The notes: generated from the letters alone by a model not told the origin. A DNA stretch of 64,000 nt from Atopsyche davidsoni (GCA_022113835.1 JAILWY010000014.1:806001-870000); one strand, 5' to 3'; positions 17,341-30,102 are shown, counted from the first letter of the stretch. Program-made: numbers and translations.

Positions 17341-18868
17341 TTGAATTTTTTTTCTCAAATATTTATCAAAGTACCTTTAATAATGCGGCTTTGTCTCCAA
17401 TAGCAGAGCATTACGAAATGCTTGGCGGGAGCGGCGCGGCGTGCGTGTAGCCATCCATACGCTGACAAATAGACTTTTATACCAAAAAAAATAAACGTAA
17501 TAGATTTTATATACGACGTCTGCAATCAAACAACAGATAACATTAATATCTTTCCCTCATAGAAAGCTCTGGCGATGCGAGCTATTGAATATTACATTTA
17601 TATAAAAAGGATATATCTTTGTCCATGAACTTTTCAACACTACATATGCTTTATCTTATTTAATGACTCCCATTGCCTGCAAACATATTTTGTAGGTTGT
17701 GCTATAAATAGTTGTCTAAGAGTGATAGGTGATATAGGTTTTAGGGCATAGTGTATATGCATGTGTATTTTAATACTCTTCAGTGTGTTTTGTATGTATT
17801 TCACATTTATTTGTGAAGTTCTTTGACGGAGCGCTCCATCGACTACTGGAGGGTCTTCCCTAGAGATGTTATAGAATATTTATGAAAATACAGGAATCTT
17901 CTTTATCCGCCGGGAAGTCGCAGGGCTGCGACAGGAATACGAAAATGTCAAAGGCTCGTGAGCCAGTGCAGCGGGGGAGGCAACCGAGCTACTTGCGGAC
18001 ATAAAACACTGTATTGTAACCCTTTAAATGACTCGGGCACTGGAAACGCATCGTAGTCTAGAGGCTAGCAAGCTTGCTTGCCGATTATGATATTGGGAAT
18101 TGACGCGAGTGTTTCTTCTACAAGACAAGACACGAATGATAAATAACACAAGACGTATAAGACAGAAAAAACGTATAAAAAGAACAGGTTTTAATTGCTG
18201 GCCTTGCGACTTCCCAATCTAACAGACTAGTGTGTCGCGGGGCCCTGCGGCGGCCATCTTCCTTGGCGGCGGCCATTTTGGATGTTAAATTTTTAAATTA
18301 GGAATAAAAGCTTCCATCCTGGGAGTCCCGGGCGACTTGCGAGGCCCGAGACATGTCTAATGTATGTGTACTCAAGACTAGTTAGGCCTCATGTATAATT
18401 GATTCCAGTCACTAGCGTCCTGTGCAGTACTAACTACGAATTTCTTATTCCATTTGAGATTAACGGCTAAGTAGCCGCCGAGAGCTCCGGTGCGGCGCTT
18501 CTCTCTCTAACGAAATTATGTCATAAATTCGAATAGACAAATAGCTAAGAGACTACGAACATCCATAATATTAGTCTGAAAAAAGTATGTCTCAAATCAG
18601 CGCAAAGAAGCTCTTAAAATGCGAATGCGCCCAAAAACAAAAAAATGTCCACTATCTTCTAGCAATTTCGGATATTTATATTTTATGATAAGTTATTTGC
18701 ATAAAAACAAAATTTTTATGCAGTGCTTTCGTAAAACATTGTTTTTGAAGCATCGTGTACGATTTTACAAATCGATGAATATTTTTATCTTCGGTGCGAG
18801 TTTTTTTTTATCTGATATCGATTTCCGTTTATCTATACGAAGCCGAGTAATCTCTAAATGTACAACAG
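17341..18868. other. Gene-free stretch with one weak tRNA-like segment
   Basis: Near 18045-18115 CGTAGTCTAGAGGCTAGCAA resembles an A box, without a convincing B box. A GC-rich patch lies at 18235-18290, with two GGCGGCCAT motifs. No exon was seen. Confidence 0.4.
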
Positions 18869-18897
18869 AAAAAAAAAAAAAAAAAAAAAAAAAAAAA
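18869..18897 (+). repeat. Poly(A) tract
   Basis: About 28 consecutive A. It may be the tail of a retroposed sequence, but no body was identified beside it. Confidence 0.9.
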
Positions 18898-21800
18898 CAA
18901 CACGTATTTAGTGATTCTACATTCGATGTGTATTAGGGTAGAGCGAGCCGCGCGGCCGACTTGCGGAGCGGCGCGGGCGCGGGGTGGAGCGGGCGATGAC
19001 GACGCACTTCCGCCAGCGCCCCCAATATCCGGCCGCCGTGTAGCCATCCGGCGGACATCTTGAATTCTACATAATTGTCGTCATTTTGTTGAAACCCGCT
19101 CGGAAAAAACCCATACACTTCTTTCTTATACATAATATAAACATTGCAATGCACAATCATTTGCTAAACCAGGACTTAAAAAAACTTGCTTAAATTTAAA
19201 AAAAATATTTAAAAAATAAATCGATTCCCTAATTCATGTTTTTTTTCCAAGAATGAGAAATATAATTCATATTACTTGAGGCATATATTTCCGCAATAAA
19301 CCCTTAGGAATTCAAAATGTTAATGCCAGGAAACTGATTTTCTAAAATAAATAAACAATAAGTATATTCTATTATTACATTAGATTGGTCAATTTTATAT
19401 TTTTCGAAATGTAAGCTTGAATAATCAAATATTTATTAAACAAACTGCTGCTTGCCAAAAATATAAAAAAAATAATTATTATAATTGCTATATTTTCAAG
19501 TGAATTTTTCAAAACACGAATCATCTGATATTAAGTACGAATAAAATTATTTTGATTTATAGCAGTTGAATGTAGCTGCTTCTTTGACACAGTAATTTGG
19601 GAAGACTCCCTATAAGCCACACACACGCCGCCCCTGGAGTCCGATTCCAAGGGGACGCTTTCTTTTATCTTTTTTATACAGTGTGTGTTGGACGCGCACA
19701 TCAGATTCCAGTTGCTAAAAATATATGTACATAAATATCGATTCATTAAGCAACCCAATTGTAAAAATAAATACGATATATCAAACATGTTTTTTTAATT
19801 ATTTAAATAAATTTTTTTTTTATTGATTTTCCACATTTTTGTGACCAGTTTCACCAAGATTTATTTATAAACTAACGTTAACACACGTGTACGAGTAAAA
19901 AATATTTAATAATTATTATTGGTAAAATATTGGTTCACGTCTTTGCCAGATTAAATAAAGTTTATAAATATTAACAATTTCCTATTTTATTATATGTAAA
20001 TATTCAGTGACGTTCCCACTCTTTATTTATCGAAACTAGTCACGTCTTTAAATAAAAATTTAAATTAACTGCTTTTTTCTTTAAAATAAAAATATAATAA
20101 TGGATTCTACTAAGTATTCAAAAATATTGTGCATATTTTATTAATATTTTAAAATTGTATTGAAAGCACAGAATGTTTATAAATAAGATTTTTTATAATA
20201 GACTTGTAAAACCTGACAATGCTTTTCACTAAAAATATAAAAGCGCCATTTTTAACGGCCCAAAAAACATTATGCAAGATAGCCTCGACTCAGAAAATCA
20301 GACTCGACAAAATGTCTCCATTTTCCTTTTTTTGTATAAAATAAAAACTAACTTATATCCAAATAATAGTCGGCCTGAGAAAATGCTGTTTGTATTGAAG
20401 GAGCATAAATTTTCGTTGCTGCATGACCCAGCGGACGCGTTTTATATCCATTTTTGTATATTTTTCCCTCTGCCAGCGGGAAATATACACGGTGTTTCGA
20501 AACGCATGTTGCCATTAATTTTTTTTCTACTTACAACCGCGTGTTCTCAGGATTTGACATTAATTGTAATTACATTTATTATTAGATTTTTTGGGTATAG
20601 TGCTGAGTTACAATTTGTTTTTAAATTGACACGCTTTTTCAATTGCCAACATGATGGCGAAACTAGTCGCAACAATAAACAAAAGTTGAGAATATTATTG
20701 AATATTTTATAAATCAATATATTATAATATATTTCGACCAAATACTGTCTAGTTTATTTTGCAGGTAATATATTATTTTTCGTCGTTTCATGTATAAATT
20801 GATGTTTTTAAAAACTTATTGCGTGTAAAATATAATATTTTAGTACTTGTATAATTTTTATTGTTCTTATAAATTGAATTTGTTAAATTCACTTTTTTAT
20901 GTGCCATTCAGCTTTAATGATATGTTTAACCCTTTTTATTAAATAATGTTTTTATATTTAGGCATTTTTCATAAATCTTTATAATGTTTATATGTATCTA
21001 AACCGCTTGGATAAAACGGTAACTAAGCAAGAAATCAAACCATTATACACAAATATGTAACTAATAAAAACACAAGCTAATCAAAATAACTCAAGGCTAT
21101 ACTAGATTTGTTAGAAAACAGAAAGCATTTTTCAAGTAGGATTTATTTTATATATTGACTTTTGAGTTATCAAACTGAATTACCATGCCTATAAATTTCA
21201 TATCCTCCTGTATGAGAACAAAACTGGAAAACATGGTGCGAGCGAGATGGCTCTATCATCGCGTCCCCCTCGTCTCGGGGACCGAGCCAGATATTTATTG
21301 GAGTTTTATATGTCTGTGTATGTATAAGTATTTTTACAGAAGCGTAATTTAATGACTGGCAATCGGTCCCAAACAGATCAATACCGGAGTCATTCTCCAC
21401 CAGGGGTGGAAAGCAGCCCCGGCAGAGCTCCAGTGCGCCCAGCTGTGGCGGGGATGACGCGGCGCTAACGAAAAAAAATTTCCGCGAACTATTCGCGCCA
21501 AAAAAATTGCGCGAAAGATTCGCTCCAAATTTTCATTGAGAAAAAATTTCCTTGCAAATAGATTTTTTTTCGCGTTTTTTTTTTTTTTAATTTTAGCGAA
21601 AGCTTCGGGACGAAAGAATTATATTTTTAATTTGCGAATTTTTTTAAATTATTATTTTGCATCAAATATAATACTTTATCGCGTATTTAATGGGAAATCG
21701 CGGAATGTACATCCCGATACCAAATAGTAGACATATTTGTGCCATAAAGCATATATTTACATACATACATACATTAATACAGATAATTATTGAAGACGAT

Positions 21801-22030
21801 ATTTTGAAGAACATATAAATTTTTATACAAAATCTGTCAACAAAAAATCACATAAAAACAGCATGTTTTGAATGTTTATTAAGTGTTTTTTTTTTTTTTT
21901 ATGTTTCCCTCGTGCGAACGACAGCAACGCCATCTGTTGGTCAATAGTGCGTCCTGGTCTCCCCCATGAGGATTTACTGAATCGTTGATACACATGAAGC
22001 CTGCCTGAGTAAACAAGTCGCATGATTGCG
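18898..22030. other. AT-rich intronic stretch
   Basis: GC-rich near 18935-19040, then strongly AT-rich. At 19815-19865 GATTTTCCACA and GTGACCAGTTTCACCAAG look like a decayed repeat-C arm. The plus-strand frame at 20272-20712 (146 codons) has no recognisable motif. GCG-containing phrases (CGCGAA, GCGCGAAAG) recur at 21480-21570 for no obvious reason. Confidence 0.4.
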
Positions 22031-22036
22031 GCGCGT

Positions 22037-22138
22037 CACGTGAGCGCACGTGAGCGCACGTGAGCACACGTGAGCCGGCAGGGGCGGCGCAACTCGGCAC
22101 GTGCTATATTATTACTATTATTTAAAAACAGCCACGTG
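22037..22138. promoter_or_regulatory. Cluster of six CACGTG E-boxes
   Basis: Perfect CACGTG palindromes start at 22037, 22047, 22057 and 22067, exactly 10 bases apart as a CACGTGAGCG tandem repeat. Two more lie at 22098 and 22133. CACGTG is the core site for bHLH factors such as Clock/Cycle, Myc/Max and USF. The 10-base spacing places the first four on one face of the helix. Whether it works as an enhancer or is just a small minisatellite cannot be told from sequence. Confidence 0.6.
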
Positions 22139-22250
22139 GTCCAGGGGTTAGCTCGACCGCGGGCCGATCACGGGTTCAAACCACAAATAAATCCCAAAAA
22201 ACGCCCGGAGGAAAACGAACTTAAAATTTTTCGAATTAATAAGACGAAAT
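22128..22250 (+). repeat. tRNA-derived SINE head
   Basis: CACGTGGTCCAGGGGTTAGC is A-box-like and ACGGGTTCAAACC is a good B box. The following 60 bases are A-rich. The copy directly abuts a repeat-A foldback. Confidence 0.6.
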
Positions 22251-22308
22251 AATATAATGATAAAAGTAACTTTGTATTTTGTCTTCCCTTTGAGTTTATT
22301 ATATTTTT

Positions 22309-22355
22309 TGCATGACTAGTTTCGACCAAATAGACTAGGTCATCATCAAATGCAT
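22309..22355 (-). ncRNA. Hammerhead-ribozyme-like motif, left arm of repeat A
   Basis: On the minus strand the order is stem I strand TGCAT, then TTGATGA (first core C changed to T), T, GACC, a 10-base loop, GGTC, GAAAC, TAGTC and ATGCA. All three helices can form as in the right arm, but the first core position is changed, so cleavage would be expected to be reduced. Confidence 0.45.
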
Positions 22356-22382
22356 AACTAAAGATGCATTACAGTTTAGTTA

Positions 22383-22428
22383 TGCATCTGATGATGACCT
22401 AGTCTATTTGGTCGAAACTAGTCATGCA
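22383..22428 (+). ncRNA. Hammerhead-ribozyme-like motif, right arm of repeat A
   Basis: In order: TGCAT (stem I), CTGATGA (core), one extra T, GACC (stem II), a 10-base loop, GGTC (stem II), GAAAC (core), TAGTC ending at the predicted cleavage point, and ATGCA, which pairs perfectly with the first TGCAT. The very short stem III is the palindrome ACTAGT, as in minimal hammerheads that work as dimers. The extra base after the CTGATGA core is a known kind of variation in some natural hammerheads. Activity is untested. Confidence 0.6.
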
Positions 22429-22530
22429 AAAAATATAGTAAACTCAGACAAGTGTAGACAAAATACAATGTTACTTTTATCATTATAATATTGGATCTTC
22501 ACCTATTAAATGCCTTGTCCCACAACAAGA

Positions 22531-25104
22531 CGAAATATGTTTGGTTAATTGTGTCTACAAGTCTATTTCAGTCTACAAGTATTTGTATAATATTCCTGAT
22601 TCTCTACAAGCTTTTATATATTTTACATGTTACATGCTAATATTATATAAAATTTATAATATTTTTTTTATTACCATTTTTTTTCGTAACATAATTAGAT
22701 TTAATACTTAAATCAAAAAAAACTTTTTAATCTGAATGGACTGAAACTGAAATTTATTTTCTATTTCTATTAAAAAATATCAAATATAGAAAGATTGAAT
22801 TATTGTCAAGCGCTCTTTGATTAAATGATTACAGGTATTCTTTAAAACTATTCTAAAACGAATCACACTTAAAATCACCTTAAACCGAAGTTTACAATAA
22901 ATCGATGCTATTACTTTGAAATTATAGGGCTTTGAATGGGAGGCAATATCGTTTGAGATACATTTAAAATAACCGTTTTTTTAAACGGCACCATAAACAA
23001 TAATTTCCCTGGTTTCGAGCGATGATAGGGTGATTATAAGTATATCCGAAGGCATAGCTTAAGTTAATGGATAACCAAAATTCTATTTTATTAATATGAC
23101 CTCTTATATTGGGAACTAATGAAAAACCCATAACGATGCAAATCATTATTAACTGTATATATATTCGCAGGTTTTGAGAAAAAGTGTTGAGCGAGTGCAA
23201 AACCGGTCAGTGCGGTGTTGCCATAATGTAGGGGATTAAAAAATCTATAGCATATATTATTATTTTATTCACTATGTATTATAAATTAGAATTTCTTATA
23301 ATATGCGAATACTTAATTAGAATTTCTATATACCAGCATTTCCGTTTCTAAGAATGGTATATTTTATTTTGATAGTAACGTGCCAAGTGTGTTTAATTTT
23401 TCCTCGGTGCATATAGCAAATATTCATTTTAATTACATAATATAATTGAATGTAAATATTATTTTTTTAAATACAAGCATAATGATGGCTAAAATGGTGG
23501 AACAGACTTTTTTAGGAATCTGTCAAATTAGCGTTAGTTTACGAGTTATTTAAGATATACCTAGTAAATTGAGATTTCTAGCAAAAATCCCAGATTAAAA
23601 TAGCCCCCCCCCCCCAGATCTTCAGGGGCACGCCCCTGCAACCGCAATCTTCATTTGCCGTGAGTGTTATTGCCAGCAATCACTCCGTCATATCGCCGAG
23701 CTGAATGGCACACTCGCAGGGGCGAGGACGGCTCGGAGGCGCATCAGCCTGTACACACTGAATATCTAATAGCTCTATAACAAACGGTAATTTGTAAAAA
23801 AAAAAAAAATCATGATAGAGATTCTAATGCGCGAGCAATCATCGTTAGCATTTCGGTTATAAACCATTGACATTTTTATATCCGACACACTTCCTAGCCG
23901 AGCACTTATACAATGTTGAAACGCTTTTTAGACATACACACATTTAATATATTCGGAATAATTTGTTTTTGTTAATGAAAACTGCATTTTTTAAATTGTC
24001 TCCTCGTTTGCAAATAACAAGACAAAATTCTCTGTAGAGTTTAAAGGCCGCGTGCGATTTTCGTTGTTTTTTTTATTTTTATAATCGATTTACGCACAAA
24101 TATATTATGTTATATGATTTAAAAAAATCAATCAGGAATTAATTTTAGATATGTAAATATAAAAGCGGAAATCTAAGTCCTGTAGAGTAGAGTAATGAGG
24201 CGGGCTAGGGCGGCGCAAAAACCGCCCCGGCCGCTCATTTGCATGGCCGCCGATTGCAAATGGCGCTGGTTTTTTCTCCACAAAATGGGCGCCGCACGCG
24301 CCGCCATTCAATGTATAATGTATTAGTTTTTTACCGCTAATCGATGGTGTCGCTGAACCCTCGCCTCATTAGCTATCTGATCACGCAGCGAGTGGAGCTT
24401 TCCAAATCATATCAGAAATAACTACAATTATTTGATGTTTAAATAATCAATAAATCTGAAATCATTTCATTTCAAAATTATTTTTTTTTGTCCTATTTGA
24501 GTTTAAAATTTTGATAAATAATATGTTTCGATAACGATACATAATACTGATAAATTAAATCTGAATCTGAATACTGATTTATATCCGATCGCTTTTTTGT
24601 ATTTCGTTTTATTAATTATATTATATTTTTTAGAACAAAACTCAAAGAACCAATCTGTATTTAGTACACTCAATGTACTTAAAATATATATTTACGTATA
24701 ATTTAGAAAAAAATACGAATAATATAAGTGAATATTTTCACGATATTCACAGATTTCGTTTTTAAAATATACTTTTACCTCTAAACGTTTCATTTTTTAC
24801 AAAAAAAAATCCTGTTTGAATTTAAAATTTAGATTTGTGATAATACTTCAAGCGATTTCACAAAAGTTTCCAAGCTTTTCACTTTTCCGGAAATGCTCGG
24901 TTTCAGCCTGTCCCAAATCATTTCCTGCTAAAATAATTCCGCCAAATGATATAATACTCTACGGATTAATTCATTTAGTATATAATCATCCAAGGACGCG
25001 ATCATGATTTGCACGACGAGAGCGTTTTGAGAGACATCGCTTTTTATGCGATTTTAATAAAGTAATATTATTTTCTTATATAAAATCATGTCTAGTGTAT
25101 TCGG
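22531..25104. other. AT-rich intronic stretch
   Basis: Contains a C run near 23605-23618, an A run near 23797 and a GC-rich patch at 24190-24305 with several GGCGC/GCCGC words. No exon or family-level repeat was recognised. Confidence 0.4.
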
Positions 25105-25232
25105 TTGGCTTATTGGCTCAGTGGTAAGACCGTCGACTTTTAATTAAGAGATATGTGCCTTGACAAGTGAATCTCAATCTTCGCATGAAAAAACATTACT
25201 TACGGTGATTTGTTAAAAAAAAAAAAAAAAAC
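25105..25232 (+). repeat. tRNA-like SINE with poly(A) tail
   Basis: TATTGGCTCAGTGGTAAGAC is a good A box. A B box is not clear. The segment ends in a run of 17 A after TTGTT, as expected for a retroposed copy. Confidence 0.5.
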
Positions 25233-26029
25233 AGAACATTGCGCAAATATTATCATTAGTATAAAATATTGTTGCAATTTTTTCAAGTAAAGTGCATCGA
25301 TTACACACTTGCGTGTAAAGATTCAAACTTTCGCTCTTGCTTGCACGGCTGCGGTGGAATCGAAGCCCGGTTGTGTTGAATAAAATACTCTGTGTCTGTT
25401 TGCGCGCTTTCCTGCTGGATGCTGGCCCTCCGTCTCGCGCAGGCGCAGTGCGCCCCGGGGGATCCATAGAGCGGAGAACTCGCAAGAAAGTTGTCTATGG
25501 ACGAGCCGGGTGCAGTTAAAACTCAGCCGCGGAAAAACCCCGGGGACTCCACCCTCGCAAGAAGATGGAGAGTGGCTCGTGTTGGCTCAGCAAAAGCTGT
25601 ACCATATAAATAAAAGAAAGGCTAAAGCGCTCACCACCAAATAATCTGCATATTATATCCTATAAATATAAACCGCTTCAATTTTATAGTCCAGCGACTA
25701 TACGATCGTTGATTTAATTCTTGATACATTTTTGTCATATTCAAAACAAAGAAATATACATCTGATGCTGGTTTTTTTGTTATTCTAATTACAAGGTAAA
25801 TATCGGAGACGTATCAAATTCTTGGAGAACAATCTTAAGCCCAATTTTCTATTTAACCCAATACAACCTGGTTTTCTAAAATATGGCTTAAATATATTTA
25901 CAGTTATTGAATAAAGCTTTAAGGGTGTCTCTTCGTGATTTTCCGTCCTTGTTTTCTTTCCAAACTTCTACGAAGAGTTGCAACGAAATAAGAGGACATT
26001 AGTTTATCATTATTATAGCTTAGATAAAA

Positions 26030-26165
26030 ATATTTATGGGTAATGGTTGGTTAGACCGAGTTCCCCGGTTCGATTCCCGTTCTGACAAGCTGATACAATT
26101 GTCCTCATGCTAGTATAAATTTGGTTGAAGACGATTTGTATTCATATTGCATGAATTAATATATT
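26030..26165 (+). repeat. tRNA-derived SINE copy
   Basis: GGTAATGGTTGGTTAGACC is A-box-like. Then CCCGGTTCGATTCCCG is a near-perfect B box about 20 bases later, so the head is shortened compared with a tRNA. An AT-rich tail follows. Confidence 0.6.
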
Positions 26166-26663
26166 ATTTTTTTTAAATATAAGATTTTATTAATGTGTAA
26201 CTAATGCATATTTCTCTTTTGTTACAGGTAAGTTCTTAATCACCTGGTCGTACTCTGATTAACCGGTTGCCGGCACATGGGAGGCACGTAAGGACGACAA
26301 GAGTTTATTTATTTAATTCTTCTTTTAATTAACATCAAAGCATATCATCCACTGATGTGTATACAACTTTAAAAATTTTTAAATTTTTAAATTTATAAGT
26401 AACCCATGTTTCATTAATATAACTAAATATGAATCGAATATTAATTCCGTTTTACGTGTTTTACAAGCGTATCATCACCACATAAATGAAAGTCAAGACG
26501 TTTTGCATATAATATAATATTTTGTTCCGATAAATAATATGGCCAGTTGAGGAGGTTTGCTCGATGAATGTGAATTAAGAGCTATCCGTCGGGTATTGGG
26601 ACGCTCAAAAGATGTACACAACTCTCCGAGTAAGCTATAAGTAGTAAGTATGTATATTTATAT

Positions 26664-26970
26664 ATCATCTTCATCAAGGGCCTTTTCTCAGAGGAAGTTG
26701 GCGACCATTTCACTGAGCATATATCCATGCTGAAACAGTGTTCATGGTGGGTCCCCCGGAAGAAAAAGACTGCGTATTTCTGCTGCCCAGTAGCATTATT
26801 ACATAATCCTTTCCTTACAAAGCTCTGGCATTTAGATCTGATACTCCTTCTGCAGCAGGCTGTAGCCCCCCAATTATTCCAAGTCTACTCCATTACCGAT
26901 CCTTTACACGTCCTCGTGGTAAAGAATGGCAGCCATGCACGGGCAACAGAATGGGGAGAGTGAAGAGGCT
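26664..26970 (-). repeat. Repeat B (SINE-like) copy
   Basis: On the minus strand it begins near CTCTTCACTCTCCCCATTC and includes GCATGGCTGCCATTCTTTAC, then AGTATCAGATCTAAATGCC. It ends TGCTCAGTGAAATGGTCGCC and the LINE-like tail. The middle block before the tail is shortened. Confidence 0.75.
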
Positions 26971-27241
26971 CGTATAGTCAACTTATGATCAAAAAAACTA
27001 CATTTGAAGAACGCTTGATGAAATTTTTGATAATTACTCAACGAGATTGTCTGTGATTGTGAATCCGAAATTTTGTATTTTCGTAACATTTTTCTAAAAA
27101 AGCAAATCACGATACGGTATTATTTTTTTTTCCACCCAATAGGATTGTTTTTGCTTGAGTTTCGCGTCGAGTCGCGTGAATCTTCCGTCGGGATCAGCAT
27201 CAGTCCTCTACTCCATTACCAATACAAACGCTCAGTAAACG

Positions 27242-27242
<1 letters not shown>
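26971..27242. other. AT-rich spacer with no recognised feature
   Basis: Short frames on both strands here belong to AT-rich sequence and the margin of the next microsatellite. Confidence 0.4.
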
Positions 27243-27311
<69 letters not shown>

Positions 27312-27312
27312 T
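27243..27312. repeat. TA/TG compound microsatellite
   Basis: About 25 TA units are followed by about nine GT units. Confidence 0.92.
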
Positions 27313-27955
27313 TATATACATATGTAGCTCGTTATTCTAAGAGCAGCTTGTTGCAGGGCGCCATATTCCCATATTTTCGGGCCCCCATGGCCGGGCCTGG
27401 CCGCGCTGCGAAAATATAATTTCGCGGAGAGGAAAAAAGCTGAATCCCCCGCGTGACTTCAGGCCGCGAACTTTCGCCGCCCCCCTCCGGGCCGGGGGGG
27501 GTTTGTTTTAAATTCACTCCTAAATGAAGCCCCCCGTCGCAGAATGGAGATTACTCCGGAAATAATCCATCCGTATTCTGAAACTGAAGGCTTAGAAATC
27601 TGCAGAATTTGTCTAGATTATTATTACGGTCTCCGTTCTTATAAATTTTACACACAAATATTCATATACAACTGTGTGTTTAGAATGTATTTTTGCACCT
27701 CAATGACATCGACACACAATTGCGAAGCCTTATTTAAATTTATTTGATAAATCGGTTCAATTCACTTTGTCGTTAAATGTAGTCATTAGTTAGTAAATAG
27801 AGTAGGTGGATGACCACCGCACATAACATATATTTATCCTGGACCAGCCTTATTAATTCGGATTTATACCCGACTTCCAGATTGACGACGCAAATTCCGC
27901 ATACATTAAAACTTTCATCCTCCAATTCCTCTTTTTTTTTTTAAATATTTTCAGC
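27313..27955. other. GC-rich patch, then AT-rich sequence
   Basis: 27340-27545 is GC-rich with C and G runs. It resembles the other isolated GC patches of this window (for example 39300-39500 and 57780-57900). No splice-bounded frame was recognised. Confidence 0.4.
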
Positions 27956-28200
27956 TGCTGTAGGCTATATTTGGTTTACGTTTACCTTACGGTTTACCTA
28001 ACGGTTTTTTACTATAGTCAAAAGCTCTCTTTTTTGAGCATTCTATGCAAGTCTCTGTCATTTGTGACCATGTTTAACCCATGATATTTCAATAATTCTC
28101 CTAGTTTTTGCATGGTTGCTGTCTTAAGTGTCCAAACATCAACTTTATAAAAAATAACTGAGGGTTAATGTTATATCTCTAGCACATAATACTTTCATTG
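27956..28200 (-). mobile_element. Non-LTR retrotransposon fragment (ORF2 C-terminal region)
   Basis: On the minus strand the decayed translation includes the block VDVWTLKTA followed by a LGELLKYHGLNMVTN-like stretch, with frame breaks. Such blocks lie between reverse transcriptase and the C terminus in many insect LINE polyproteins. It covers the same region as the fragment at 30103-30450. Confidence 0.55.
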
Positions 28201-29060
28201 AGTTGTTAATTTTCTATTCTGACTTAACGTATATCAACAAGTAAACAACAGTGCATAGTGTAGTTTTTTATGCTTTTTTTGCTGGCTGAATTTATTATTT
28301 TAAATAGAAAAGTAGCATAAACTGGCATAAGCTAAACACGAGCGTAGCATAGAAATGATGTTCGGTTGAGATTATTCTGCGGTGATATCAAGGTAGGCTC
28401 TCTATCTGCGCCCGAATTGAATATACAGTCGGCAATTCGCATACGAATGGCAGTCGGTATCGGGGAATCACCTCAGAATCGTCACAGCCGAGGGGGTTCA
28501 TCCTGCAGTGGAGACCCCCAGGCACACCCTCAACCACCTTCAGGGCAGAACTGACGTGAGGGCCCAGACACAACACTTTTTGGGAAAACACTAAATATCC
28601 AGAGAGATGGCAAAAATATCTAGCTAGCAAGGGACCATATTTTGAATAAACCATATTTTATATTTCTACTGAAACTTTCAATTTTTCATAGATCAAAAAA
28701 CCCTAAAAACATAGCTGCGCACTTTAGTATAAGACTGTCGAGTTTCTATTTTAGTTAAGTTTCGGTTCTTGTACTAAGGCTAACATCAGATATCTGAAAA
28801 TCTGGCCAATAACACCCAAAAAAATACTACGAGATCTTCAGGGACCCAAAAACCAGATCAAATCATAATTAACATTTTCAAAAGAAATAACTTTGCGTTT
28901 ATTTTTTGCTTCAAATTGATTGTGGTGCATTGAAGAAGAAACGCAACGTAACACCCACGAACCACTACTTATGAAAACATATCTCAAAATCGGTACAACT
29001 CAGGATATTTCATTTATCTCGTTGTAATATTATTTATTATTTGGCATCTACGCCTCTTTA
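28201..29060. other. Gene-free stretch
   Basis: A GC-richer part at 28370-28560 has open frames on both strands (28366-28554 and 28388-28654) without a recognisable domain. Confidence 0.4.
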
Positions 29061-29062
29061 TG

Positions 29063-29150
29063 TTTCACTGAGCATATTCACATGCCGAGCCAATTTTCAT
29101 GGTTTTCTAAAAGGAAAATAATGTAGTGGGTCCTCGAGTCCTTCTGCATA
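29063..29150 (-). repeat. Repeat B fragment
   Basis: TTTCACTGAGCATATTCACA, then TTTTCATGGTTTTCTAAAAGG and TAGTGGGTCCTCGAGTCCTTC match the tail-proximal part of repeat B. Confidence 0.65.
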
Positions 29151-29566
29151 GTTTCTTCATATATTGCCCTCAATCATCCCTTGGCTATCGCGACCGCGAA
29201 TCCATATTACAGAGGCTCTCAGCTAATGCAGCCGCCCTGGTGCTTATCCGTTCTAAAAGCTTAAACAGACTTGCTGAGGGGGGCGACTTCCCGGTCGCTC
29301 CCTTGCTAGGTGCGTAAATTTGCAGTGTGTATTGAGCGCCCCTGAAGCAGCCCCCCCCTCGCACCCCGCACCCCCGACGCCTGAAAAGTTTCCGTATAAT
29401 TTATTCAAACGCCCGCCGCACCGCCCGCAGAGTGATCCGCCGAGGAGGCTGCAACATTCTGTGTACAAGTCAAGTATATCAGCTTCTAAGATATGAAAAT
29501 CTCTTCTTTGCAATTTTGAGGTTAGGTTTTTTTTTCGGTACCACCGGGATCTTTTCTGATCGTGCC
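29151..29566. other. Gene-free stretch
   Basis: GC-rich around 29330-29450, with a C run near 29350. No recognised gene. Confidence 0.4.
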
Positions 29567-29607
29567 TTCTATGAGTGCCTCTCCTCGCGGGAGGTTGGTG
29601 ACCCATC
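29567..29607 (-). repeat. LINE/repeat-B tail fragment
   Basis: GAGTGCCTCTCCTCGCGGGAGGTTGGTGACC is the complement of the 3' tail shared by the LINE and repeat B. No body is attached. Confidence 0.5.
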
Positions 29608-30102
29608 AAATTAAATATATATTATTTCCGGTCATCCTGACTTCCAACTACAGCTTTGTTTTTTTTACCGTAATATTCAAATGTCACAACCAAGAGTAAA
29701 AAAATACATTTTCGATTAGAAACACGTCTATACGTATATATTATTTTTTGCTTCGCCTATCTGTACTTCTGTACCAAAACTGTATACATTTGTCCACCTC
29801 GGCTGGGAACTTTCTCAATATGAATAAATTTGGGGGACGGAATTATCCATCTCGGCACGAGAAGCCCAAGAAGCACAAGAGGCACAATCCCACGAAGACA
29901 ATCCATAAAATTAATATTTGCGTGCCACATGCTTGAGGCTGGCACGTGCTGGGACTTGTAAGAAATGTCTGTTTCTACTGTACCCATTCCTAAAGAAAGA
30001 ATTTGATGCAATACTATTTGACATTTTAATTCGATTATATTAAAGTTTTTTTGTATTTAAAGGCTGTGAAGGTTCACGATTTTAATGTTTTTTTTTTTAC
30101 AC

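Larger units (their letters stand above)
22251..22530. repeat. Repeat A foldback element
   Basis: Two arms of about 110 bases face each other. The outer ends are AATGATAAAAGTAACTTTG and its complement near 22462-22487. The inner parts contain CATGACTAGTTTCGACC and its complement. To the right, GGATCTTCACCTATTAAATG and GCCTTGTCCCACAACAAG form a unique terminal segment also seen, inverted, at 35254 and 36772. There is no coding capacity. Both arms carry a hammerhead-like motif. Confidence 0.75.

Noticed and set aside
20272..20712. Plus-strand frame of 146 codons
   Set aside because: AT-rich composition, no recognisable domain and no splice signals in keeping with an exon. Probably a chance frame.
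22128..22190. Functional tRNA gene
   Set aside because: A- and B-box-like sequences are present, but the segment does not give a full cloverleaf with acceptor stem. The same applies to the heads at 17258, 26030 and 62570.
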